Shown piece after piece: positions 35,713 to 45,311 of a DNA stretch of 64,000 bases. The DNA comes from Ancylobacter vacuolatus (GTDB lineage: Bacteria; Pseudomonadota; Alphaproteobacteria; Rhizobiales; Xanthobacteraceae), in contig NZ_JAUSUH010000005.1 of the NCBI RefSeq assembly GCF_030813595.1, positions 248,001-312,000 of the forward strand, read 5' to 3'. Below the pieces are notes generated by a model, which was not told the origin of the DNA, did no database searches, and saw only the letters and a list, made by a program, of their open reading frames with translations. The position numbers and the translations under genes are program-made. How positions within the stretch are numbered: position 1 is the stretch's first letter; each line of letters opens with the position of its first letter.

Positions 35713-36171
35713 TCAGGCCCAGCGTTCCGCCGCCGTGTCGTCTTCGTCCTTGGCGGCGACCCAGCCTTTGCCGTCGTCGCGCTCTTCCATTTTCCAGAAC
35801 GGCGCGCGTGTCTTCAGCCAGTCCATCAGGAATTCGGCCGCCTCGAAGGCGGCGGCGCGGTGGGCGGAGGCGGTGACGACGAGCACGATGTTGTCGCCCG
35901 GGACCATGCGGCCATAGCGGTGGATGACGGTGGCGCCGACCAGCGGCCAGCGGGCGCGGGCCTGTTCCACCAGCCGGCCGATCTCCTCTTCCGCCATGCC
36001 GGGATAATGCTCCAGCGTCAGGGCGATGAGCGGCGCGCCGCCGGGCGCGTCCTGCGCGCGGCACAGGCCGGCGAAGGTGACGAGCGCGCCGATGTCGGTG
36101 CGCCCGCGCGCGAGGGCGGCGGCCTCGGCGGCGGCGTCGAAATCCTGCGCCTGTATGCGGACGGTGAACAT
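35713..36171 (-). CDS. moaE: Molybdopterin synthase catalytic subunit
   Basis: 152-aa large subunit of molybdopterin synthase, which converts cPMP to molybdopterin using MoaD-thiocarboxylate sulfur. Motifs are GALVTFAGLCR, LTLEHYPGMAEEEI, HRYGRMVPGDNIVLV and SAHRAAAFEAAEFLMDWLK with the active-site FWKMEE. It is last in uvrC-pgsA-moaD-moaE, 15 bp after moaD. Confidence 0.96.
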   Translation of the reverse strand: MFTVRIQAQDFDAAAEAAALARGRTDIGALVTFAGLCRAQDAPGGAPLIALTLEHYPGMAEEEIGRLVEQARARWPLVGATVIHRYGRMVPGDNIVLVVTASAHRAAAFEAAEFLMDWLKTRAPFWKMEERDDGKGWVAAKDEDDTAAERWA

Positions 36172-36186
36172 CTCCGCCCTCCCGGT

Positions 36187-36438
36187 TCAGCCGCCCGTCA
36201 TGGGCGGGAAGAAGGCAATCTCGCGCGCGGCACCGAGCGGCGTGTCCGGCTTGGCGTGCCGCCGGTCGAGCGCCGCCCGCACGATACGCGGATTCTCGAA
36301 GGCGTGGGCATAGCCCTCGCCGCGCGTGCCGAGGAAGGCGGCAAGCTCGGCTACGGTGGCGACGCCCTGCGGCAGTTCGATCTCCTCCGCCTCGATCCCG
36401 ATACGCTCGCGCACCCAGGCGAAATACAGCACCTTCAC
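36187..36438 (-). CDS. moaD: Molybdopterin synthase sulfur-carrier subunit
   Basis: 83-aa ubiquitin-like protein ending in Gly-Gly (FFPPMTGG), the residue pair that is adenylated and thiocarboxylated. The start (MKVLYFAWVRERIGIEAEEI) is typical. Its ATG overlaps the pgsA stop by 4 bases, so it is translationally coupled to lipid synthesis rather than to other moa genes. Confidence 0.96.
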   Translation of the reverse strand: MKVLYFAWVRERIGIEAEEIELPQGVATVAELAAFLGTRGEGYAHAFENPRIVRAALDRRHAKPDTPLGAAREIAFFPPMTGG

Positions 36439-37076
36439 GCGTCATCCCCGATCAGATGGCGGGCGCCGGCGCGGAAATAGTCCCAGCCGGTATAGAGCGT
36501 CAGCAGCGCCGCGATCCACAACAGGCCGATGCCGAACAGCGTGATGCCCGGTACCAGAAGATCGGCCGCCGGCCCGGCCAGCAGCACGCCCACGGCGACG
36601 AGCTGGGCGGTGGTCTTCCATTTGGCGAGGCGGGTGACGGGGACGCTGACCCGCAGCTCGGCGAGAAATTCACGCAGGCCGGAAACGAGGATCTCGCGGC
36701 ACAGAATCACCAGCGCCGCCCAGAGCGACCAGCCGCGAATGGTGCCGTCCGAGGCCAGCATCAGTAGCGAGGCGGACACCAGCAGCTTGTCGGCGATCGG
36801 GTCCAGCATGCGGCCGATGGCCGATTGCTGCTGCCAGGCGCGGGCGAGGTAGCCGTCGAAGAAATCGGTGACGGCGGCGACGACATAGATGACCACCGCC
36901 ACCCAGCGCAGCCAGACGCCGCCTTCCAATATGTCGGACCAGAACAGGCAGGCCGCCACCAGCGGCACCGCCACGCAGCGGCCATAGGTGAGCAGATTGG
37001 GCAAAGACAAGGCGTGACCGCGAGTCACCTTGGTCGGCTCCCGTGCTGTCTGCGGGTTTGATGCAACATCGACCAT
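36435..37076 (-). CDS. pgsA: CDP-diacylglycerol-glycerol-3-phosphate 3-phosphatidyltransferase
   Basis: 213-aa inner-membrane enzyme making phosphatidylglycerol phosphate. The CDP-alcohol phosphotransferase motif DGx2ARx8Gx3Dx3D is visible in FFDGYLARAWQQQSAIGRML followed by DPIADKLL. Four or five membrane segments are present. A 25-residue polar leader precedes SLPNLLTYGR. It lies between uvrC and moaD on the same strand; the 143 bp before it hold nothing clear. Confidence 0.95.
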   Translation of the reverse strand: MVDVASNPQTAREPTKVTRGHALSLPNLLTYGRCVAVPLVAACLFWSDILEGGVWLRWVAVVIYVVAAVTDFFDGYLARAWQQQSAIGRMLDPIADKLLVSASLLMLASDGTIRGWSLWAALVILCREILVSGLREFLAELRVSVPVTRLAKWKTTAQLVAVGVLLAGPAADLLVPGITLFGIGLLWIAALLTLYTGWDYFRAGARHLIGDDA

Positions 37077-37219
37077 AGTGCGCCGGCTCCCTCACAGGCA
37101 GGTAAACACGCGAGCCGGCTACGTCAATTGCGTGGCGGCCATTGCTTTGCCTGCCGTGGCGCTTTCACGATGCGGCAGGGCTGTGGCCATCGCATGACGG
37201 GAATGGCCGGACAGGCGCT

Positions 37220-39325
37220 TCATGTGGCTTTCGCATGAAAGAAGTCATAAACCGCCCGCGCCATCGCCGCGTTCACCCCCGGCACACCCTCAAGATCGGC
37301 GAGCGAGGCACGCTCGATCGCCTTCAATGTACCGAAATGGTGCAGCAGCGCGCGTTTACGAGTGGGGCCGATGCCGGGAATTTCCTGCAGGCCGGCCTGG
37401 GTGATGTCCTTCTTGCGGCGGGCGCGGTGCGAGCCGATGGCGAAGCGGTGCGCCTCGTCGCGCAGGCGCTGCACGAAGTAGAGCACCGGGTCGCGCGGCT
37501 CCAGCCGGAAGGGCTCGCGGCCATCGGCATAGAAGGTCTCGCGGCCGGCATCGCGGTCCGGGCCCTTGGCGACGCCGACCATCGGCACGTCGGTGACTCC
37601 AAGCCCGGCCAGGGTTTCGCGCGCGGCCTTCAGCTGGCCGGGGCCACCATCGATCAGCAGCAGGTCCGGCCAGGCCGAGGAGGCGGCGGAGGCTTCCTCG
37701 CCCTCGCCCGGTTGGGGGGAGGGGGCAATGACCAAAGCCTGCTCCTCACCCGATGCCTGCCCCTCAGCCGATAGCTGCGCCGTCGACGTCTCCCCGTCGG
37801 TGACTGGTGAGGCGCCGGCCCGTGGATTCTCCTTCAGCAGGCGGGAGAAGCGGCGGGTCAGCACCTCGCGCATCATGCCGTAATCGTCGCCGGGAGTGAG
37901 TTCGGTCGAGCGGATGTTGAACTTGCGGTACTGGCTCTTGGCGAAGCCCTCGGGCCCGGCCACGATCATGCCGCCCACCGCATTGCTGCCCATGATGTGG
38001 CTGTTGTCATAGACCTCGATCCGCCGGGGCGGCGCCTTGAGGGCGAAGGCGCGGGCGAGTTCTTCCAGCAGCCGGGCCTGGCTGGCACTCTCGGCCAGCT
38101 TGCGGCCCAGCGCCTCGCGGGCGTTCTGCAAGGCGTGCTCGACCAGTTCGCGCTTCTCGCCGCGCTTGGGTGCCGCGACCTCCACCCGGTGGCCGGCGCG
38201 GGTGGAGAGCGCTTCCTCCAGCAGTTCGCGCTCGGCAATGTCGTGGCTGATCAGCACGAGGCGCGGGCAGGGCTTGTCCTCGTAGAACTGGGCCAAGAAC
38301 GATTCCAGCACCTCGCCGATCTCCAGCGTGCGGTCGGCGCGGGGATAGAGCGCGTGGTTGCCCCAGTTCTGGCCGGTGCGGAAGAAGAACACCTGCACGC
38401 AGGTCGCGCCCCCCTCCTGGTGGATGGCGAACACATCCGCCTCTTCCACCGAGCGCGGATTTATACCCTGCGTGCCCTGCACGGCGGAAAGCGCGGCGAG
38501 GCGGTCGCGCAGGGCGGCGGCGCGCTCGAATTCCAGCTCGTGCGAGGCGATCTCCATCTCGCGCGCCAGCTGTTCCTTCACCGCCTTGCTGCGGCCGGAG
38601 AGGAAGTCGCGCGCCTCGCTCACATATTCGGCATAGTCGGTGTGGTTCACCTCGCCGGTGCAGGGGCCGGCGCAGCGCTTGATCTGGAACAGCAGGCAGG
38701 GGCGGGTGCGGGCCTCGTAGAAGCTGTCGGAGCAGGAGCGCACCAGGAACGCCTTCTGCAGCGCGTTGATCGTGCGGTTCACCGCCCAGACCGAGGCGAA
38801 GGGGCCGTAATAATCGCCCGGCCGGTTGCGGGCGCCGCGGTGCTTGGTGATCTGCGGCGACACATGATCCTTGGTGATGAGGATATAGGGAAACGACTTG
38901 TCGTCGCGCAGCAGCACGTTGAAGCGCGGGCGCAGCTGCTTGATGAAGTTGGCCTCCAGCAGCAGTGCTTCGGTCTCGGTGCCGGTGGAGACGAACTCCA
39001 TCTCCATGGTGGCCGCCACCATCCGCATGATGCGGGCGGTCAGCCCCGTGGGGCGGGTATAGGCGACGATGCGGCGCTTGATGCTCTTGGCCTTGCCGAC
39101 ATAGAGCACCGCCCCGTCCGCGCCGATCATGCGGTAAACGCCGGGCCCGTTCGGCGCGTGCTTGAGGGCGCGCGCGATGGCGGCGCGGCCCATGGCGACG
39201 GAGCCCGGCGCGGGCTCGGCCTCCTCGGCAAGGTCGGCAATGAGGGCCTCGTCCTGGTCAAGCTCGGCGATGTCGGCATCGTCGGCGTCGAGGTCGGGCA
39301 TGTCGCGGGTCGGTCGGGCAATCAT
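37220..39325 (-). CDS. uvrC: Excinuclease ABC subunit C
   Basis: 701-aa nuclease of nucleotide excision repair, which cuts both sides of a lesion with UvrB. The GIY-YIG domain ([20 protein letters not shown]), a UVR motif ([20 protein letters not shown]), the UvrC RNase H-like domain ([31 protein letters not shown]) and HhH repeats ([18 protein letters not shown]) are in order. Residues about 495-550 are a Ser/Glu/Pro/Ala-rich insert inside the RNase H-like domain. The first 45 residues are an acidic leader. First gene of uvrC-pgsA-moaD-moaE. Confidence 0.96.
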   Translation of the reverse strand: MIARPTRDMPDLDADDADIAELDQDEALIADLAEEAEPAPGSVAMGRAAIARALKHAPNGPGVYRMIGADGAVLYVGKAKSIKRRIVAYTRPTGLTARIMRMVAATMEMEFVSTGTETEALLLEANFIKQLRPRFNVLLRDDKSFPYILITKDHVSPQITKHRGARNRPGDYYGPFASVWAVNRTINALQKAFLVRSCSDSFYEARTRPCLLFQIKRCAGPCTGEVNHTDYAEYVSEARDFLSGRSKAVKEQLAREMEIASHELEFERAAALRDRLAALSAVQGTQGINPRSVEEADVFAIHQEGGATCVQVFFFRTGQNWGNHALYPRADRTLEIGEVLESFLAQFYEDKPCPRLVLISHDIAERELLEEALSTRAGHRVEVAAPKRGEKRELVEHALQNAREALGRKLAESASQARLLEELARAFALKAPPRRIEVYDNSHIMGSNAVGGMIVAGPEGFAKSQYRKFNIRSTELTPGDDYGMMREVLTRRFSRLLKENPRAGASPVTDGETSTAQLSAEGQASGEEQALVIAPSPQPGEGEEASAASSAWPDLLLIDGGPGQLKAARETLAGLGVTDVPMVGVAKGPDRDAGRETFYADGREPFRLEPRDPVLYFVQRLRDEAHRFAIGSHRARRKKDITQAGLQEIPGIGPTRKRALLHHFGTLKAIERASLADLEGVPGVNAAMARAVYDFFHAKAT

Positions 39326-39487
39326 GAGTCCCTAGATACGTATTTGCGCCCCCGGCGAACAGGGGGCGGAGCGTTTCGAGGCGCGTCTTCCCGCTACGGC
39401 ACAGGGCACGAAAATGCATCGGGCGTCGGAAGGCCATGCGCCCGCAGCCGGTGTCAGCGGCGGCAAAAGGGTCTAAGGGAGCCCATC

Positions 39488-40423
39488 ATGACCCGTTCCG
39501 GCGATGCCGTTTCCCACCCGCCCTTTCCCCTGGCCGGCTACGCCTTCGGCGCCGCCGGGGCGATGTTGTTCGCCTCCAAGGGCATCATCATCAAGCTCGC
39601 CTATGCCGAGGGCATCGACCCGGAGACGCTTCTGGCGCTGCGCATGGCGTTCTCGCTGCCGTTCTATCTCGCGGTCGGCGCCTTCGCGCTGCTGCGGCTG
39701 CGCGGCATGGGTGAGCCTTTGCCGAGCGGCCGGCTGGTGGTGCAGTCCATGCTGGTGGGCGCGCTGGGCTACTGGTTGGCCAGCTATCTCGATTTCGCCG
39801 GGCTGCAATACACATCCGCCTCGTTCAGTCGGCTGATCCTCTTCACCTATCCGATCTATGTCGCGCTGTTCGGCGCGCTGCTGTTCGGCCAGCCGATCCG
39901 GCCGAAGGCGATGCTGGCCTTCGCGCTCGCCTATGGCGGGCTGGCGCTGATCTTCCTGCAGAATGTCACCGCCATGGGCTCGGACGTGGTGAAGGGTTCC
40001 GTGCTGGTGACGCTGGCGGCGATCTCCTTCGCGCTCTACCAGCTCTGCGCCCGCTCGCTGCTGCAGCGGGTCGGCTCGGCCCTGTTCACCTGCATCGCCA
40101 TGATCTCGGCCTCGATCATGGCGATCGGCCAGTTCGCGGTGTTGCGGCCGGTCGAGGCGCTGATGGTGTCGCCGCATGGGCTGATGCTGGCGGTCAGCGT
40201 GGCGATCGGCGCCACCGTGCTGCCGACCTTCCTGATGAACGCAGCGCTCAAGCGCATTTCGGCGCAGGCCAATTCGATGATCAGCACGGTGAGCCCGGTG
40301 GCCACCATGGTGCTGGCGGTGATTTTTCTCGGCGAGAGCGCCAGCCCGGCCGAGCTCGCCGGCGCGGTGCTGGTCATGGCCAGTATCGGCTGGTTCACGC
40401 TGAGCGACGCAAGACGCCGCTGA
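39488..40423 (+). CDS. DMT-superfamily (EamA) transporter
   Basis: 311-aa inner-membrane permease with ten hydrophobic segments and two EamA repeats (GAAGAMLFASKGIIIKLAYA; VTLAAISFALYQLCARSLL). Members export amino acids, drugs or metabolites; the substrate is not predictable. ATG 39488 has AAGGGAG upstream. The frame stays open for 1.5 kb upstream, but that part is the antisense of uvrC. Confidence 0.9.
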   Translation: MTRSGDAVSHPPFPLAGYAFGAAGAMLFASKGIIIKLAYAEGIDPETLLALRMAFSLPFYLAVGAFALLRLRGMGEPLPSGRLVVQSMLVGALGYWLASYLDFAGLQYTSASFSRLILFTYPIYVALFGALLFGQPIRPKAMLAFALAYGGLALIFLQNVTAMGSDVVKGSVLVTLAAISFALYQLCARSLLQRVGSALFTCIAMISASIMAIGQFAVLRPVEALMVSPHGLMLAVSVAIGATVLPTFLMNAALKRISAQANSMISTVSPVATMVLAVIFLGESASPAELAGAVLVMASIGWFTLSDARRR

Positions 40424-40458
40424 GCGCTGCCGCCGCTGAGTGCCGCCGGCGCGCAGGT

Positions 40459-41268
40459 TCAGTCGTCTTCCACGTCCGGCGTGCGCCAGGCGAGGTGCTG
40501 CCCGCCATCGACCGCGATCATCTGCCCGGTGACGCTGGCGGCGCGGGCGAGATAGGCGACCGTGTCGGCGATCTCCTCCGGGCTCGGGCCGCGCCCGAGC
40601 AGCACCGAGGCGGACTGGCGGGCGAAGGCGCCGTCATCCTGCCGGCCATTGGCCAGCGTCGGGCCCGGGCCGACCGCATTGACCCGCACGCGCGGCGCCA
40701 GCGCCTGCGCCAGCATCCTTGTGGCGGCCCACAGCGCCTCCTTGGTCACACTGTAGGAGAAATAGGCCGGGGTCGGCTTCAGCACGCGCTGGTCGATGAG
40801 GTTGACGATCGCCCCCGGCACGCCCTCCGGCAGCTGCGCGGCGAAGGCGCGGGCGAGCTGCACCGGCGCACGCAGATTGACCGCCATGTGCCGCTCCCAC
40901 ACGCCGAGATCGAGCGCTGCCACGCTGTCGGGATGGAATTCCGAGGCGTTGTTGACCAGCAGGGCAAGCGGCCCCAGCGCCGCCACGGCGGCCGGGACGA
41001 CGCCGTCCACCGCCTCGGCCTCGGCGAGCTCGGCGACGATGATGGCCGCGCGTGCTCCCGCCTCCCGGATCGCCGCGGCGGTCTCCTTCGCCGCGGGGCC
41101 GGGCCGGCGCACATGCAGGGCGATGTCGTATCCCTCACGGGCGAGGCGCAGGCTGATGGCGCGGCCGATCCGCACCGCGCCACCGGTGACGAGGGCGACG
41201 GGGCGGGTGACAGCGGGCGTGAGCGTGCGGGACGTGTCGGGGCCGGGCGGCGAGGGGGGAGGGGTCAT
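40459..41268 (-). CDS. SDR-family oxidoreductase (pteridine reductase-like)
   Basis: 269-aa short-chain dehydrogenase. The cofactor motif TGGAVRIGRAISLRLA resembles the TGxxxRIG form of PTR1/FolM pteridine reductases. LLVNNASEF, the catalytic YFSYSVTKEAL and NAVGPGPTL follow. A 28-residue Pro/Thr-rich leader precedes the fold, so the true start may be further inside. It converges on the DMT gene. A role in reducing dihydromonapterin or dihydrofolate is only suggested. Confidence 0.85.
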   Translation of the reverse strand: MTPPPSPPGPDTSRTLTPAVTRPVALVTGGAVRIGRAISLRLAREGYDIALHVRRPGPAAKETAAAIREAGARAAIIVAELAEAEAVDGVVPAAVAALGPLALLVNNASEFHPDSVAALDLGVWERHMAVNLRAPVQLARAFAAQLPEGVPGAIVNLIDQRVLKPTPAYFSYSVTKEALWAATRMLAQALAPRVRVNAVGPGPTLANGRQDDGAFARQSASVLLGRGPSPEEIADTVAYLARAASVTGQMIAVDGGQHLAWRTPDVEDD

Positions 41269-41630
41269 CAGATTTGAGGCGCTGCATTGGAAGGGCGGCG
41301 GGCAAGGGACGGCTTCGCCGCCCGGCTGACAATACGCTGCGCAACGGTGCGCGGATGAGGATGCCGGCGCGGATCGGGTAATTTCGTGCCGGCGTTCACG
41401 GCCACCTTTTTAGCGGGGCAATGGCCGGCGGGCCATCTCTGCCTGATGTGCCGCCGGATCTGTGATCGGTATTCAAGTATACATGAAGGTTACGTTTCAT
41501 TAAGTATAATATAGCCTTTCGGCATTCGACATTATTTCGGCCGCACCTTTCTGGAATCGTCGGACTTATCTCAGCGACGGCGATGTCTTTTCGCCGGCTG
41601 GCAGGCTGAGCCAGGATCCAGGAGACGATC
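41269..41630 (+). promoter_or_regulatory. AT-rich promoter region of the first outer-membrane barrel gene
   Basis: This 362-bp gap has no gene. From about 41457 to 41525 it is far more AT-rich than the surroundings and contains a perfect TATAAT (41505-41510). No good -35 sits 17 bp upstream. One GANTC site (GAATC near 41553) and a strong CAGGAG before ATG 41631 are visible. It is probably a strong promoter with a long leader. Confidence 0.5.
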
Positions 41631-42272
41631 ATGAAGAACAGCATCCGCGCAGGCCGCATTCGTGCAGGTCGCATTCTCGGCGGTCTCGGGCTTGTGGCCC
41701 TGATGGCCGTTCCCGCCGCTGCGGCGGATATGTCCTACCCGGCCCCGGCGGGGGGCGCCTATGCGCCGGCGCCGGCGTTCACCTGGACCGGCTTCTATCT
41801 CGGCGCCAATGCCGGCTATGGCTGGGGCACGGCGGATGGCTCGCCTGATATTGACGGTTTCCTCGGCGGCCTGCAGGCCGGCTACAACTGGCAGGGCAGC
41901 GGCCCGCTGGTGCTCGGCGTCGAGACCGACATCCAATATGCAGACCTGTCGAGCTCGGCCTTCACGCTGGACTATTTCGGCACGGTGCGGGCGCGCCTCG
42001 GCTTCGCCTTCGACCAGTTCCTGGTCTATGGCACCGGCGGCCTGGCCTATGGCGGCGGCAGCTATGAGCTGCTCGGCCTTTCCAATGACCGCAACCATAT
42101 CGGCTGGACCATCGGCGCCGGCGCCGAATACGCCATCGGCGGCAATTGGAGCGTCAAGGGCGAGTATCTCTATATCGACCTCGGCGAGGAGACTTATGCG
42201 AGCTATTTCGGCCCGCGCGATGTCGGCATGAGCGCGAATGTGGTGCGCGCCGGCGTGAATTACCGCTTCTGA
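41631..42272 (+). CDS. Outer-membrane beta-barrel protein (Omp31/Omp25-like)
   Basis: 213-aa predicted eight-stranded outer-membrane barrel. A Sec signal (residues 1-31, ending AAAADMSYPAP) precedes a proline-rich linker, then FTWTGFYLGANAGYGWG, the hallmark of the 31-kDa immunogenic OMP family. The C-terminus ends in NVVRAGVNYRF with the terminal aromatic needed for BAM. A paralogue follows 355 bp downstream. The likely role is structural or porin-like. Confidence 0.92.
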   Translation: MKNSIRAGRIRAGRILGGLGLVALMAVPAAAADMSYPAPAGGAYAPAPAFTWTGFYLGANAGYGWGTADGSPDIDGFLGGLQAGYNWQGSGPLVLGVETDIQYADLSSSAFTLDYFGTVRARLGFAFDQFLVYGTGGLAYGGGSYELLGLSNDRNHIGWTIGAGAEYAIGGNWSVKGEYLYIDLGEETYASYFGPRDVGMSANVVRAGVNYRF

Positions 42273-42627
42273 TCGGCGTGCGGCGGGCATTGACGCCGAA
42301 TCCGGCGCGCCCGCCCCCGTCTTCGGGCGGTGAAGTCGCGCAATTTGTGACATCGAAAACACACATGCCGACGATCTGTGGCTGATCATGGCGAAATTGT
42401 TGCGCGTTTCGCGGTTCTATGGATGCGGTATTTCTAGCGCAGGTTCAGTGCTGCGAAGGCTTTGCGGGCCCTCAGACCTCATTCGGTGGAAGGTGCGGGC
42501 GGCAAATGCGGCGGTGTTGCCCCAATCCAGCCCTTGGCCTGCCCATCTGGGCTTCTACTTCACACTCCGAGACGCAGGCCTTTCCTGGATGCCTTTCCTG
42601 GTGCCGGGATTCTTTCGGAGAATACCA
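42273..42627 (+). other. Gap between the two barrel genes; probable second promoter
   Basis: 355 bp with no credible gene. The first 140 bp include an AT-richer patch (AATTTGTGACATCGAAAACAC at about 42343), which may hold a promoter. The open frame that runs into the second barrel gene from 42388 is a non-conserved extension: the signal peptide starts at 42628 behind CGGAG. Confidence 0.4.
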
Positions 42628-43278
42628 ATGAAGAAGATCCTCTGCTCGGGCGTCGCCGCGGTCGCCCTTCTCGCCGCTGCCCCCGCCTTCGCGGCCGACC
42701 TGGCGCAGCAGCAGTCCTACCCCACCAAGGCCGCGCCGATGTATGTCGAGCCGGTGTTCACCTGGACGGGCTTCTATATCGGCGCCAATGCCGGCTATGC
42801 CTGGGGCCAGGGTGAGGGCGGCGCGGGCGTCGTCAATCTCGACCCGACGGGCTTCCTCGGCGGTGGCCAGATCGGCGTCAACTACCAGTTCGACAACAAC
42901 ATCGTGCTGGGCGCCGAAGCCGACTTCCAGGGCTCGGACATCAAGGACACCTATGCCGGTTATGAGTCCAAGATGGACTATTTCGGCACGGTCCGTGCCC
43001 GCCTCGGTTATGCCTTCGGCAATGTGATGCCCTATGTGACCGGCGGTCTCGCTTGGGGTCACACCGAGGTAAACGACAACCTGTTCGGCCTGTCCTCGGA
43101 CAAGACCCAGGTGGGCTGGACGGTTGGCGGCGGCGTGGAATACGCCCTCACCAACAACTGGACCATCAAGGGCGAGTATCTCTACATGGATCTCGGCGAG
43201 GACTACTACGACAGCATCGGCTACAAGACCGGCCTGACGGCCAACATTGTCCGCGCTGGCGTGAACTACAAGTTCTGA
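42628..43278 (+). CDS. Outer-membrane beta-barrel protein (Omp31/Omp25-like), paralogue
   Basis: 216-aa paralogue of the preceding barrel: signal KKILCSGVAAVALLAAAPAF, linker with PTKAAPMYVEP, then FTWTGFYIGANAGYAWG and a C-terminal ANIVRAGVNYKF. A short acidic loop (LGEDYYDSIGYKTG) near the end matches the loop LGEETYASYFGP of its neighbour. ATG 42628 follows CGGAG. A strong terminator ends the unit. Confidence 0.92.
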   Translation: MKKILCSGVAAVALLAAAPAFAADLAQQQSYPTKAAPMYVEPVFTWTGFYIGANAGYAWGQGEGGAGVVNLDPTGFLGGGQIGVNYQFDNNIVLGAEADFQGSDIKDTYAGYESKMDYFGTVRARLGYAFGNVMPYVTGGLAWGHTEVNDNLFGLSSDKTQVGWTVGGGVEYALTNNWTIKGEYLYMDLGEDYYDSIGYKTGLTANIVRAGVNYKF

Positions 43279-43305
43279 CGCGAGCCTGACGGCTTCTCGA
43301 CCACA

Positions 43306-43338
43306 AGGGCCCCGGATCGGCGATCCGGGGCCCTTTTT
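43306..43338 (+). terminator. Intrinsic terminator after the second barrel gene
   Basis: AGGGCCCCGGATCG and CGATCCGGGGCCCT form a 14-bp palindrome (43306-43334) followed by a run of T to 43338. It lies 28 bp after the stop. Confidence 0.85.
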
Positions 43339-43389
43339 GCGTTGCCGGGGTCGTCGGCGGGATGAGACCTGTGGTCTCAGACCTGTGCG

Positions 43390-43998
43390 TCAGACTTGCG
43401 GGGTCGTTGCCTCGAAAGCGGGCACACGCTCTGAAAAAGCGTCGAGCCAGGCGACCAGTGCCGGATGGCCGGCGCGCCAGGCGCCGGCAAAGCGCAGGTC
43501 GAGATAGCCGAGCGCGCAGGCCACCGCGATCTCGCCGACGTGGGCGGCGCCGCTGACCGGCAGGGTCTGCGGCGGCGCGGCTTCCAGCGCCGCCAGCCCG
43601 CGCGCCACCTTGCCCGCCTGATGGTCGAGCCAGCGGGCGCTGTGGGTTTCCGGTTCGCGGAACCGGCTCTCATACATCTGCAGCAGCGCCGCGTCGGCAA
43701 TGCCGTCGCCGAGTGCCAGCATGGTCAGCGCCGCGATACGATCCTCGCCGCTGGCCGGGATCAGCACGCCGCCTCCCGCCGCCATGTCGAGATACTCGAC
43801 GATGACGCGCGAATCATAGATCGCCGGCCCGTCGTCGCGCAGCAGCACGGGGATCTTGCCGAGCGGATTCTGCTCCCGCAGCGAATCGGTGGGATCGGTG
43901 GTGTCGGCCGGCAGGACATCGAGATGGATGTCGCACAGAATGGCGCCGATCTTGACCTTACGCCCGAACGGGGACAGCGGGGAGGAACGAAGCTTCAT
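43390..43998 (-). CDS. Glutathione S-transferase family protein
   Basis: 202-aa protein with a thioredoxin-like N-domain (SSPLSPFGRKVKIGAILC, KIPVLLRDDGPAIYDSRVI with the glutathione cis-Pro and Asp-Ser contacts) and an all-helical C-domain (GEIAVACALGYLDLRFAG). ATG 43998 was taken; GTG 44010 is possible. The first-strand Ser may replace the catalytic Tyr/Ser. The substrate is unknown. Confidence 0.88.
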   Translation of the reverse strand: MKLRSSPLSPFGRKVKIGAILCDIHLDVLPADTTDPTDSLREQNPLGKIPVLLRDDGPAIYDSRVIVEYLDMAAGGGVLIPASGEDRIAALTMLALGDGIADAALLQMYESRFREPETHSARWLDHQAGKVARGLAALEAAPPQTLPVSGAAHVGEIAVACALGYLDLRFAGAWRAGHPALVAWLDAFSERVPAFEATTPQV

Positions 43999-44097
43999 CG
44001 GGTTCGACACCTGTTGGGGGCCAGCCGCCCCCTGCCGGATGCCCGGCGGCGCCTGCGCCCGGCCGCGGCGGAGCCGCAGCTTCGGCCGGCAGGCTTA

Positions 44098-44313
44098 TCA
44101 GTCGGCCGGCTGCAGGTCGATCGCCTTCGGGCCCTTGCCGCGCTTGTCCGGCTCGATCTCGAAGCTCACGCGCTGCCCCTCCATCAGCGTGCCCAGCCCG
44201 GAGCGGGTGACGGCCGAGACATGCACGAACACGTCGCGCCCGCCATCGTCCGGTCGGATGAAGCCATAGCCCTTTTCGGTGTTGAAGAATTTGACGGTGC
44301 CCATCGTCGCCAT
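44098..44313 (-). CDS. cspA: Cold-shock domain protein
   Basis: 71-aa single-stranded nucleic-acid binding protein with RNP1 (KGYGFIRP) and RNP2 (DVFVHVSAV). AGGAG lies 7 bases before ATG 44313. Its C-terminal 20 residues ([16 protein letters not shown]) follow the alphaproteobacterial CspA pattern. It stands alone with 87 bp downstream to the GST gene. Confidence 0.95.
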   Translation of the reverse strand: MATMGTVKFFNTEKGYGFIRPDDGGRDVFVHVSAVTRSGLGTLMEGQRVSFEIEPDKRGKGPKAIDLQPAD

Positions 44314-44427
44314 GCGCCTGCTCCTGACCCTCGGATGGCCGCACCCATCCGCCGCTTGACTCTACCCGGGCAGGGTGAAGCAAGACCGATGCCGATTGAT
44401 GACGCGGGGGAGGTGCGGCGGGCGGGG

Positions 44428-45303
44428 TCAGCGTTCCGGCGTCAGCCAGCCGAGGCGCACGCGCCCTGTGCCGTCGGTGGCGAGCACCGGCGCGAGGGCG
44501 CCCAGCACCGTGCGCAGTTCCTCGGCGAGGGTGAAGGGCGGGTTGACCACGATCAGGCCGCAGCCGGTCATCGTGTCCGCCTGCCGCACGCTGCGCAGGT
44601 CGAACTGAATGTTCAGCGTCTTGGGGATTCCCGCGCGTTCAATCTCGCGGCGGAAGCCGTCCACCGCGCGCACATCCTTGATTGGGTACCAGAGCAGGTA
44701 GATGCCGCCGGACCAGCGCCGGTGCGCCTCGGCGAGGCCATGGGCGAGGCGGTGGAACTCGCCCTGTTCCTCGAAAGGCGGGTCGACCAGCACCACGCCG
44801 CGCCGCTCCTTGGGGGGCACATAGGCGCTGAGCGCCTGCCAGCCATCGGTGGCCAGCACCTTGGCGCGGACATCATGGCCGATCGATTCCTCCAGCGCCG
44901 CCCGCACGCCCGGCTGGGTCTCGCATAGCAGCAGGCGGTCCTGGGCGCGGGTGAGCGCCTGGGCGATGAGTGGCGAGCCGGGATAGCGCGCGAGCGTCGC
45001 CGCCAGCGCGGCATCGTCCGCCGCCGGCGGGTTCACCGCCCGCACGGCGTCGAGCCAGGGAGCGAGCAGTTCGGCCACAGTGGGGGCGAACTGGGCGCGC
45101 AGCACGGCGCCAATGCCGCCCTCCCACTCGCCGGTGCGGCGGGCCTCGTCGCCCGTGAGGTCATAGAGCCCGGCGCCGGCATGGGTGTCGATGACGCGAT
45201 AGGCGGCATCCTTGCGCCCGAGATAGGCAAGAATGCGCGCGAGCACGACATGCTTGACGACATCGGCGAAATTGCCGGCATGGAAGGCGTGGCGGTAGTT
45301 CAT
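44428..45303 (-). CDS. rlmJ: 23S rRNA (adenine(2030)-N6)-methyltransferase RlmJ
   Basis: 291-aa N6-adenine methyltransferase of 23S rRNA. The typical start MNYRHAFHAGNFADVVKHVV, the SAM region VIDTHAGAGLYDL, the catalytic VLVDPPFE and NIQFDLRS are all present. ATG 45303 has GAGGA upstream; the 30-codon longer frame overlaps the RNase T2 gene. It lies 8 bp behind that gene and is probably in one operon with it. Confidence 0.95.
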   Translation of the reverse strand: MNYRHAFHAGNFADVVKHVVLARILAYLGRKDAAYRVIDTHAGAGLYDLTGDEARRTGEWEGGIGAVLRAQFAPTVAELLAPWLDAVRAVNPPAADDAALAATLARYPGSPLIAQALTRAQDRLLLCETQPGVRAALEESIGHDVRAKVLATDGWQALSAYVPPKERRGVVLVDPPFEEQGEFHRLAHGLAEAHRRWSGGIYLLWYPIKDVRAVDGFRREIERAGIPKTLNIQFDLRSVRQADTMTGCGLIVVNPPFTLAEELRTVLGALAPVLATDGTGRVRLGWLTPER

Positions 45304-45311
45304 CGCGTCCT

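Noticed and set aside
37997-39487. Long plus-strand extension upstream of the DMT transporter (808-codon frame)
   Set aside because: It is the antisense of uvrC; the transporter starts at 39488 with a Shine-Dalgarno and its first membrane helix.
41396-41674. 92-codon minus-strand frame in the gap before the first outer-membrane barrel
   Set aside because: Overlaps the start of the barrel gene, has no ribosome site and no recognisable family.
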